Source: JBBDYQ01 sp035553855 (GTDB taxonomy: Bacteria; Actinomycetota; Thermoleophilia; Solirubrobacterales; Thermoleophilaceae). Taken from it: a DNA stretch of 64,000 nt. Below are positions 40,335 to 46,717 of this stretch, piece by piece. The position numbers and the translations under genes were made by a program. Numbering within the stretch: position 1 is the first letter of the stretch; each line of letters begins with the position of its first letter. The DNA lies in assembly GCA_035553855.1 (NCBI GenBank), contig DATMJO010000039.1, forward strand, positions 10,087-74,086, given 5' to 3'. Below the pieces are notes generated by a model. It was not told the origin of the DNA and made no database searches. It saw only the letters and a list, made by a program, of their open reading frames with translations.

Positions 40335-40700
40335 ATGGGCAAGCGCTCCCGCAGGCGCGGCCGGGACGGCGGCGGAGCCGCGCCCGACGCGGGCACCACT
40401 ACCTACGCCGACGACGGCGGCAACTCGCTCACGCTGCGCAACGCCGTGAGCCCCGGGACCGTGGAGAAGCTGCGGCGCCTCGACGCCACGCCCGGCTCGA
40501 CCCTCGAGGATCGAGCAGCCCGGCGGACAGAGCTGCTGTTCGAGCGCATGGCCGTGCGCTGGGAGATCGCGGGGCTCCCGCTCGAGTCCCAGAAGGAGCT
40601 GCTCGGCCGCTACCGGATGGCCTCAGCCGAGGAGCGCCGCTGGGTGGCGGCGACCCTCGACCGCCACGCCGCCGAGCATCAGTCCGGGCTCGCCGGCTGA
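40335..40700 (+). CDS. Hypothetical protein
   Basis: 121 residues from ATG 40335. A basic N-terminus (MGKRSRRRGRDGGG), the stretch TYADDGGNSLTLRNAVSPGTVEKLRRLDATPGSTLEDRAARRTELLFERMAVRWEIAGLPLE and a helical C-terminus. No family recognised. Upstream extension MKQCLALFQARLSSAG is repeat-derived. Convergent with the following hydrolase by a 22-base overlap. Confidence 0.65.
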   Translation: MGKRSRRRGRDGGGAAPDAGTTTYADDGGNSLTLRNAVSPGTVEKLRRLDATPGSTLEDRAARRTELLFERMAVRWEIAGLPLESQKELLGRYRMASAEERRWVAATLDRHAAEHQSGLAG

Positions 40701-41551
40701 CGCTCGCGGGCGAACGCCCCGATCAGCTCGGCCGTGCGCTCGGGCTGGTCGACCATCACGAAGGTGAGCGAGTCCTCGACGCGCTGGATCTGCGCCCCCG
40801 GCACCATCGCGGCGAGGCGCTCGGCGAACTCGATCCTGAACGCGCGGTCCTCCGGGGCCCACACGCACAGGAGCGGAATGCCCGCGGTGGCGAGGCGCTC
40901 GGCGGCGTCGATCGTCTGGCGCGGGTCGATCCCCTTGACCACCTTCACCACGTCGCGGCGCACCCCGGAGTCGGCGAAGAACGCCCGGACCCACTCGTCC
41001 ATCAGGTCGTGGTCGGGGCGCTTCATCAGGAGGCCGAACGCGAGGTTCGTGCTCCGCAGGGGGCGGACCACCCGCGCCGGCACCATGAGACCGGTGAGCA
41101 CACCGGGGATCTTGGCCGCCCCGAGCAGGGCCTTGAAGGCCTTCGGCGGGAAGTGCTCGAGCACGTCGCAGTTGGTCAGCACGAGCCGCCCGATCCGCTC
41201 CGGCCGGGTGGTGGCGGCGATCTGCGAGAGCGCGCCGCCCGTGTCGTTGCCCACGAGGGTCACGTCGTCCAGATCGAGCGCGTCCAGCATGTCCGCGATC
41301 AGGGCCGCGACGCCGGGAGGGGAGAGGTCGGCGTCCGGTTTCATCGGCACCCGGTGGCAGCCGAGCGGGAGGTCGGGGACGACCACGCGGAAGTCATTGG
41401 CCAGCAGGGGGACGACCTTGCTCCAGAGGCTCGCGGAGACCAGCACGCCATGTATGAGCACGATCACCGGCCCCTCACCCTCGTCCGCGTAGCGAAGCCG
41501 CCCCTGGGGGAGGCTCAGTTCCTTCATCTGGAGTCGCTCGTGCCCGCTCAT
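40679..41551 (-). CDS. Alpha/beta hydrolase of haloalkane dehalogenase/epoxide hydrolase type
   Basis: 290 residues from ATG 41551. HGVLVSASLW is the oxyanion region and LVGNDTGGALSQ the nucleophile elbow: Asp stands where lipases have Ser, the arrangement of haloalkane dehalogenases and related Asp-nucleophile hydrolases. The acid is in WAPEDRAFRIEFAERL; near VEDSLTFVMVDQPE no His is placed where the catalytic His is expected, which needs an alignment to settle. The divergent TetR gene and two tandem palindromes at the start strongly suggest inducible control. Confidence 0.82.
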   Translation of the reverse strand: MSGHERLQMKELSLPQGRLRYADEGEGPVIVLIHGVLVSASLWSKVVPLLANDFRVVVPDLPLGCHRVPMKPDADLSPPGVAALIADMLDALDLDDVTLVGNDTGGALSQIAATTRPERIGRLVLTNCDVLEHFPPKAFKALLGAAKIPGVLTGLMVPARVVRPLRSTNLAFGLLMKRPDHDLMDEWVRAFFADSGVRRDVVKVVKGIDPRQTIDAAERLATAGIPLLCVWAPEDRAFRIEFAERLAAMVPGAQIQRVEDSLTFVMVDQPERTAELIGAFARERQPASPD

Positions 41552-41568
41552 GTCACCGTCCCCTTTCA

Positions 41569-41605
41569 CATACAGACTGTACGCGACTAACATACAGGCT
41601 GTATG
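41569..41605. promoter_or_regulatory. Tandem TetR operators between hydrolase and regulator genes
   Basis: Two 15-base palindromes: CATACAG-A-CTGTACG at 41569-41583 (one mismatch) and CATACAG-G-CTGTATG at 41591-41605 (perfect), with 22 bp between centres, about two helical turns. They fill the 51-base gap between the divergent genes, and the second one includes the ATG of the tetR gene (41603). The arrangement fits a TetR dimer pair repressing both genes. Confidence 0.8.
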
Positions 41606-42208
41606 GAGACGAGGCAAGGACGTTCCGGGTCGACGCGCGCCGCGCTCGTCCAGGCGGCGCGCGCGCTGTTCGCGGAGCGCGGCTTCGCGGCCGTAGGCAC
41701 CGAGGAGATCGTGGCCCGCGCCGGGGTGACCCGCGGGGCGCTCTATCACCACTTTCGCGACAAGACGGACCTCTTCCGCGCCGTGCTCGAGGAGGTCGAG
41801 CGGGACCTGAGCGAGAAGATCGCGACCGCCGCGCTGTCCGATCCCGACCCCTGGCGCGCGCTCGGGGCGGGCTGCTCGATGTTCCTCGACGCGTGCCGCG
41901 AGCCGGAGATCCAGCAGATCGCGCTGCTCGACGCGCCGTCGGTCCTCGGCTGGGAGGAGTGGCGCGAGATCGACGCCCGCTACGGGCTCGGGCTGATCAA
42001 GCTCGGGATCCAGAACGCGATTGACGCCGGCGCGCTGCCGCCCCAGCCGGTCGACCCGCTCGCGCACGTGCTGCTGGGCGCGCTCGACGAGGCGGCGCTG
42101 CTCGTCGCCCGCGCCGACGACCCGGCCAAAACGCGCGCCGAGGTGGGCGCGACGCTCGACCGCCTGCTCGCCGCGCTCAGCGCACCCTCCCGGGCCAGGA
42201 GCGCGTAG
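41603..42208 (+). CDS. TetR/AcrR family transcriptional regulator
   Basis: 201 residues. The HTH domain is RAALVQAARALFAERGFAAVGTEEIVARAGVTRGALYHHFRDKTDLF; the C-terminal ligand domain includes EPEIQQIALLDAPSVLGWEEW, typical of TetR_C_33-like regulators. Its operators lie at its own start and before the divergent hydrolase, so it probably represses both until it binds a ligand, likely related to the hydrolase substrate. Confidence 0.94.
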   Translation: METRQGRSGSTRAALVQAARALFAERGFAAVGTEEIVARAGVTRGALYHHFRDKTDLFRAVLEEVERDLSEKIATAALSDPDPWRALGAGCSMFLDACREPEIQQIALLDAPSVLGWEEWREIDARYGLGLIKLGIQNAIDAGALPPQPVDPLAHVLLGALDEAALLVARADDPAKTRAEVGATLDRLLAALSAPSRARSA

Positions 42209-42316
42209 CCCGCTCCGATGCAACCGCGACGGCGACGATGAGCTGGATGCGTTCGCGCACGGAGGCGACGGTCAGCCGGCTTGCATGCCGTCCGGCCCGG
42301 CGCGTATCTCCCCTGG

Positions 42317-43996
42317 ATGCTCTCGACGCGCCTCAGCACGGCCGAGTTCGTGGCCGTGGACACCGAGACGAACGGCCGCCCGGGCGACCTCTGCGAGCTC
42401 ACCGAGGTCGGCGCCGTGCTCGTCGGCGGCGGTGAGCTGCACGAGCGCTTCGAGTCGCTCGTGGCGGTCCAGCGGCCGCTGTCGACGGGGATCCAGCGCT
42501 TCACCGGCATCACCCAGGAGATGGCCGCCGCCGCGCCTCCCCCGGAGGACGTCCTCCCGCGCGTCGCCGAGCTGCTCGACGGAAGGGTGCTCGTGGCGCA
42601 CAACGCGAGCTTCGACCGCCGCGTCCTGCGGCAGGCGTTCGACCGCGCGGGGCTCGAGTGGCCCGACCCGCCGGCGATCTGCACGGTCTCTTTGGCACGC
42701 CGCTTCGCCCCGCTCGCCCGTCAGCGCAAGCTCGCGGCCCTCGCCGCGTCGCTCGGGATCGAGGTCGAGGTCGTCCATCGCGCGCTCGCGGACGCGGAGA
42801 CCTGCGCCCGGATCTTCTGCGCGCTCCAGCCGAAGCTGTGCGCGCACGCGGTCACGGTCGGGGACGCGCTCGGCCTGCTCTCGGCCCGCCGCCGTCGCGG
42901 CACCTCGGCCGCTCCCGCCAGTCGTCCTCGCGGGGACCGCCCCGATCTGCGCTCGCTCCCGGCGGACCCCGGCGTCTACATCTTCCGCGACGAGCGGGGC
43001 CGGCCGCTGTATGTCGGCAAGTCCGTGTCGGTGCGCTCGCGGGCGCGGGCGCACTTCTGCGCGCCCGCGGGCTGGACCGAGAAGGCCGACGTCGTCGACT
43101 ACCGGCCGACCAACTCCGAGCTCGGGGCACTCGTCCTGGAGAACCGCCTCATCAAGGAGTGGCAGCCGCCGGGGAACGTGCAGCTGAAGCGCACCGACGG
43201 CTGGGTCTACCTCCGCTGCCGGCTCGACATCGCCTTTCCCGTGCTCGAGGTGGCGGGGGACCCGGCGCCCGGCCACGCGGTGAACATCGGCCCGCTCAAG
43301 GGGCGCGACGCGGCGGCCGACCTCGCCGACGAGCTGTCGTCGCTCTACGGCCTCCGCCATTGCGGCCGGACCCTGTCCCGGCGCGCCCATCCGTCGATCT
43401 ACGGTCAGATGGGCCGCTGCGTGTCGCCCTGTCTGGGCGACCTCGACCCGAACGCATACAGGCGCCGCCTCGACGAGGCGCTGGCTCTGTTCGATGCCCC
43501 GGAGGGCGCCTCGAAGCGGGTCCTCGGCGAGCTCGACGAGCGGATCGCCGCGGCGGCCGCCGAGCGCCGCTACGAGGCGGCGGGCTCGCTGCTGCGCCGC
43601 CAGGAGCGGCTCGCGGGCCTGCTCGGGCGGCTCGACGGCGTGCTCCGCGCCACCCACGCGCAGTCGCGGCTGGCGCTGGCGCGCCATCCGGCCAAGAAGC
43701 GCTGGGACGCCTTCTGGCTCGTGGGCGGCCGGGTGGTCGACTGGGGGCCGCTGCCCGATCCGGCCGAGCTTGCCGAGCGGACCGAGGCGGCCGCGGCGCT
43801 GCCTCCGGCCCGCGCCCTACTCGCGAAGGACGCGGTCGACGAGGTGCGGATCGTCGCCGCCTGGCTCGCGGGCAACGACGCCGGCGAGGTCGGCTTCGAC
43901 GAGGTGGCTCAGCGGGTGCCGCGGCTCCAGTTGCGCTCGCGCCCGTCGTGGCCCGAGGCGCTGCTCGGGCCCTTGGCGCCCGGGGCGCCGCCGTAG
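42317..43996 (+). CDS. DEDDh exonuclease fused to GIY-YIG (UvrC-like) nuclease
   Basis: 559-residue two-domain DNA enzyme. Residues 1-170 are a DnaQ-type 3'-5' exonuclease: FVAVDTETNG (Asp15, Glu17), ASFDRR (Exo II) and HRALADAETCARI (Exo III with His/Asp). From about 218 a GIY-YIG nuclease: PGVYIFRDERGRPLYVGKS, catalytic Arg in VRSRARAHF and Glu in ENRLIKEWQP. The rest (to 559) resembles UvrC central regions, with CVSPCLG and helical ERRYEAAGSLLRRQERLAGLLGRLDG (UVR-like), but lacks the RNase H-like UvrC domain. Seen in other actinobacteria as a DEDD exonuclease domain protein. Likely role in DNA repair. Confidence 0.92.
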   Translation: MLSTRLSTAEFVAVDTETNGRPGDLCELTEVGAVLVGGGELHERFESLVAVQRPLSTGIQRFTGITQEMAAAAPPPEDVLPRVAELLDGRVLVAHNASFDRRVLRQAFDRAGLEWPDPPAICTVSLARRFAPLARQRKLAALAASLGIEVEVVHRALADAETCARIFCALQPKLCAHAVTVGDALGLLSARRRRGTSAAPASRPRGDRPDLRSLPADPGVYIFRDERGRPLYVGKSVSVRSRARAHFCAPAGWTEKADVVDYRPTNSELGALVLENRLIKEWQPPGNVQLKRTDGWVYLRCRLDIAFPVLEVAGDPAPGHAVNIGPLKGRDAAADLADELSSLYGLRHCGRTLSRRAHPSIYGQMGRCVSPCLGDLDPNAYRRRLDEALALFDAPEGASKRVLGELDERIAAAAAERRYEAAGSLLRRQERLAGLLGRLDGVLRATHAQSRLALARHPAKKRWDAFWLVGGRVVDWGPLPDPAELAERTEAAAALPPARALLAKDAVDEVRIVAAWLAGNDAGEVGFDEVAQRVPRLQLRSRPSWPEALLGPLAPGAPP

Positions 43997-44127
43997 ATCT
44001 TTCCGTAGGGCCGCTCGGCGATACCGCTGCCGCGCGTCGTGTAGATGCCGTACACGGTGGCGAACAGGAACACGATGATCACGCCCATGAAGATCTGCCA
44101 GCCGCCTGCCAACGCTACGAGGGTCAT
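43909..44127 (-). CDS. Small single-helix membrane protein
   Basis: 72 residues. One N-terminal transmembrane segment (WQIFMGVIIVFLFATVYGIYT) followed by a polar tail SGIAERPYGKIYGGAPGAKGPSSASGHDGRERN. That tail, with RPYGKxYGGAPGAKGPS, is recalled from Thermoleophilia genomes, though I cannot check it. Overlaps the 3' end of the exonuclease-nuclease gene by 88 bases on the opposite strand. Function unknown. Confidence 0.6.
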   Translation of the reverse strand: MTLVALAGGWQIFMGVIIVFLFATVYGIYTTRGSGIAERPYGKIYGGAPGAKGPSSASGHDGRERNWSRGTR

Positions 44128-44216
44128 GCCGGACCTCCCACACTCGACTCCCGGTCCCCTCCGACGCTACGACGGAGCATCGCCGGCGTTCGTGAGGTGG
44201 CTCACACGCCACGGCC

Positions 44217-44235
44217 CCGACGAGCCGCTCGTCGG
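44217..44235. repeat. Short perfect hairpin in the divergent gap
   Basis: CCGACGAG-CCG-CTCGTCGG, an 8-bp stem with three-base loop, about 90 bases upstream of the small membrane protein start and 54 before the next gene. It could be an operator or a structural element; not repeated elsewhere. Confidence 0.35.
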
Positions 44236-44288
44236 CGGTGTCGCACTGGGGTAGAGTGCCGTTTCCGGGGCTTTTCACGCGCCCGGCG

Positions 44289-44843
44289 ATGGCCATGGCC
44301 GACGATCTGCACTCCCCCTCCGAGGTCGCTCGCCGCGTCGAGCAGGTGCTCGAGGGCGCCGAGCGCGCCGCGCTCGAGATCCTGCGGGAGGCGCAGCACC
44401 GCGCACGGGCGGAGGACGAGCGCCTCGCCGGCCGCGCCGAGGCCATCCGCGGCGAGCTCTTCGAGCTCGGTCACGTCGCGGCCGGCCTCGCCAGCCAGGT
44501 CGAGGCGATGCGCAAGCAGATCGAGGTCGTGCAGCGCGAGATCGAAGCGGCTTCCTCCGCCGGCTCGCGCGCTCCCCAGCCTCCGTCACCGGCGGCGCGT
44601 CCTGCTCCGCCGCCGCTGCCGGATCCGATCGAGGACGAGCTTGAGTTCGCGCAGGACGACGAGCCGGTGGTCACGCGCACGCCGGCGAGGGTCGACGATC
44701 TGAGCCCTGAGCGGCTCGTGGCCATGCAGATGGCCGCGGCGCGCTGCTCGCGCGAGGAGGTCGAGGACCATCTGCGGCGCCGCTACGGCGTCGCCGACCC
44801 CGCGCCGATCCTCGACGAGCTCTACGGCCGCGAAGCGGTCTGA
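44289..44843 (+). CDS. Coiled-coil protein, unknown function
   Basis: 184 residues from ATG 44289. Residues 8-90 form a long charged coiled coil (EVARRVEQVLEGAERAALEILREAQHRARAEDERLAGRAEAIRGELFELG), reminiscent of DivIVA-like proteins but without the DivIVA lipid-binding signature. A Pro-rich linker (PQPPSPAARPAPPPLP) leads to an acidic segment and a small C-terminal helical domain (RLVAMQMAAARCSREEVEDHLRRRYGVADPAPILDELYG). The thioesterase gene follows after five bases. Confidence 0.75.
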   Translation: MAMADDLHSPSEVARRVEQVLEGAERAALEILREAQHRARAEDERLAGRAEAIRGELFELGHVAAGLASQVEAMRKQIEVVQREIEAASSAGSRAPQPPSPAARPAPPPLPDPIEDELEFAQDDEPVVTRTPARVDDLSPERLVAMQMAAARCSREEVEDHLRRRYGVADPAPILDELYGREAV

Positions 44844-44848
44844 GCGCC

Positions 44849-45325
44849 ATGGACATCCGCGCCGAGCTCCAGCGGGCGATGGAGGGGCGCCTGCCGGGCC
44901 TCCTCGGAATCGAGCTTCTCGATGCCGCGCACGGGGCGGTCGAGGCGCGGCTCCCGGTCCGCCCGGAGCACCTGGCGCCGAACGACTTCCTGCACGCCGG
45001 GACGATCGTGACCCTCGCCGACTCGTGCTGCGGGATGGGCTGCATCGCGTCGCTGCCGGAGGGGGCGGGGGGCTTCACCACCGTCGAGCTGAAGTCGAAC
45101 TTCCTGCGAACCGCAGACTCCGGCGCGCTCCACTGCCGCGCGACGCTGCTCCACGGCGGCCGGCGCACCCAGGTCTGGGACGCGGAGGTGACCCGCGAGG
45201 GCGACGGCAAGACGGTGGCGCTCTTCCGCTGCACGCAGTACCTGCTGCCGGCCGGCGACCCGCAGGGCGAGCGCGACCCGCGCACGCGCCTGCGCCTCAG
45301 CCCGCCTCCTTCTTCCCCGGATTGA
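44849..45325 (+). CDS. PaaI-type hotdog thioesterase
   Basis: 158 residues of the hotdog fold. MDIRAELQRAMEGRLPGLLGIELL, then GTIVTLADSCCGMGCIASLPEGAGGFTTVELKSNFLRTADSG, the central helix and the next strand where PaaI-like enzymes place the catalytic Asp/Glu (here in LADSCCG), hydrolysing acyl-CoA thioesters. Likely cotranscribed with the coiled-coil gene. Its last 29 bases overlap the end of the convergent oxidase gene. Confidence 0.85.
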   Translation: MDIRAELQRAMEGRLPGLLGIELLDAAHGAVEARLPVRPEHLAPNDFLHAGTIVTLADSCCGMGCIASLPEGAGGFTTVELKSNFLRTADSGALHCRATLLHGGRRTQVWDAEVTREGDGKTVALFRCTQYLLPAGDPQGERDPRTRLRLSPPPSSPD

Positions 45326-46634
45326 GCACGCCCGCGGGGTCGAAGACGGCCTTGAGCGCCCGCTGAAGCTCGGCGACACGTCCCGCGTGACCTGAGGCGC
45401 CGGCCTTCACGAGGCCGATCCCGTGCTCGCCCGAGACGGTTCCTCCGAGTGAGCGGGCGAGCGAGAACAGCTCCCGCGCCGCGTCGGAGGCGCGCTCCAC
45501 CTCGTCGGGGGCCGAGCGGTCCACGAGGAAGGTCGAGTGGACGTTCCCGTCGCCGGCGTGGCCGAAGCAGCAGGCCTCGAGGCCGTGGCGCGCGGCGATC
45601 GCATGGGTTCCCTCGATCGCTTCGAGCAGGCGCTCGACCGGCACGGCGATGTCCTCGGACACCTTGCCGCCGCGGCGCGCGGTTACCGCGATCGAGACCC
45701 CGTCCCGCCAGCGCCAGAACGCCGCCGCGTCATGCGGCGACTCCACGCTGCGCGCGCCCCCGGCCAGCGCAGCCGACAGCTCACGCTTCGCGCGCGCGGC
45801 CTCCTCGGCGCCCCCGTCGGCCTCGGCGATCACCAGGAAGCCCTCGCGGCCTGCGGCCGCCGCCGCGTGAGCGTCGAGGAACTCGAGGGCGGCCGGGACG
45901 ACGCCGCATGCCAGCACGCGTTCCACGGCGGAGCAACCGGCGGCCGCGTCCGGGTAGCTCGCCATCACCGGCAGTGCGGCCTCGGGAGCGGGGATGAGCC
46001 GCAACCAGGCCGCCGTGATGACGCCGAGGGTGCCCTCGGAGCCCGTCAGCAGCGACACCAGGTCCAGCCCGGATACGTCCTTGCGGACCGGGCCGCCCAC
46101 GCGGATCAGCTCCCCGGGCGCGACGGCGACCTCGAGGCCCGTGACCCAGTTCCCGGTGACGCCGTACTTGAACGCGTGTGGCCCGCCGGCGTTCGTGGCG
46201 ATGTTGCCGCCGATCTGGGACTGCTCGGCGGCGCCCGGATCCGGCGGGAAAAGGAGCCCGTTCTCACGGGCCAGGCGCCGGACGTCGGCGGTCGGGAGCC
46301 CCGCCTCGACCACCATCCGCCAGGCGAGCGGATCGATCGAGCGGACGCGGCGGAGCCGCTCGAGCGACAGCACGACGCCGCCTCGCGGAACCGCCCCGCC
46401 CGCGAAGCCGGTGCCGCCGCCCCGCGGCGTGAGCGGCACCCCGTGCGAGCAGCACAGGCCCACGATGCGCGCGACCTCCTGCGCGTCGGCGGGAAAGACC
46501 GCGGCTTCGGCGTGGCCGCCGAGCCCCCGGGTCTCGGTTGCGTCAGAAAGAAGACCGCGATCCGGCGGCGCCTGGACGTGGGCCTCGCCGCAGATCTCCG
46601 CCAGGAGCGCCGCCAGGCCCGCGCCGGCGCCCAT
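45297..46634 (-). CDS. FAD-linked oxidase, GlcD / D-2-hydroxyacid dehydrogenase type
   Basis: 445 residues from ATG 46634. FAD-binding PCMH domain: VPLTPRGGGTGFAGGAVPRGGVVLSL and FPPDPGAAEQSQIGGNIATNAGGPHAFKYG; the C-terminal cap has FGHAGDGNVHSTFL and VSGEHGIGLVK, the metal- and substrate-site motifs of GlcD and D-lactate/D-2-hydroxyglutarate dehydrogenases. The partner iron-sulfur subunit GlcF is not nearby. The ATG shares its A with the stop of an upstream 27-codon frame (TGATG), indicating translational coupling. Confidence 0.9.
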   Translation of the reverse strand: MGAGAGLAALLAEICGEAHVQAPPDRGLLSDATETRGLGGHAEAAVFPADAQEVARIVGLCCSHGVPLTPRGGGTGFAGGAVPRGGVVLSLERLRRVRSIDPLAWRMVVEAGLPTADVRRLARENGLLFPPDPGAAEQSQIGGNIATNAGGPHAFKYGVTGNWVTGLEVAVAPGELIRVGGPVRKDVSGLDLVSLLTGSEGTLGVITAAWLRLIPAPEAALPVMASYPDAAAGCSAVERVLACGVVPAALEFLDAHAAAAAGREGFLVIAEADGGAEEAARAKRELSAALAGGARSVESPHDAAAFWRWRDGVSIAVTARRGGKVSEDIAVPVERLLEAIEGTHAIAARHGLEACCFGHAGDGNVHSTFLVDRSAPDEVERASDAARELFSLARSLGGTVSGEHGIGLVKAGASGHAGRVAELQRALKAVFDPAGVLNPGKKEAG

Positions 46635-46717
46635 CAGAGCTTGATGGCGGCGATCACGATCGACGCCATCACGCACACGACGATGGCGACCTGCAACACG
46701 ATCCAGAAGCGGGGCAT
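46634..46717 (-). CDS. 27-residue single-helix micro-protein coupled to the oxidase
   Basis: MPRFWIVLQVAIVV... ending IAAIKL: one transmembrane helix with a charged start. Its TGA overlaps the oxidase ATG by one base (TGATG), a classic translational-coupling arrangement, so it may be a leader or a real micro-protein. Its own ATG at 46717 lies head-to-head with the ATG of the BY-kinase (CATG). Confidence 0.5.
   Translation of the reverse strand: MPRFWIVLQVAIVVCVMASIVIAAIKL

Noticed and set aside
45537..46715. 393-codon N-terminal extension of the BY-kinase
   Set aside because: Antisense to the FAD-linked oxidase gene.
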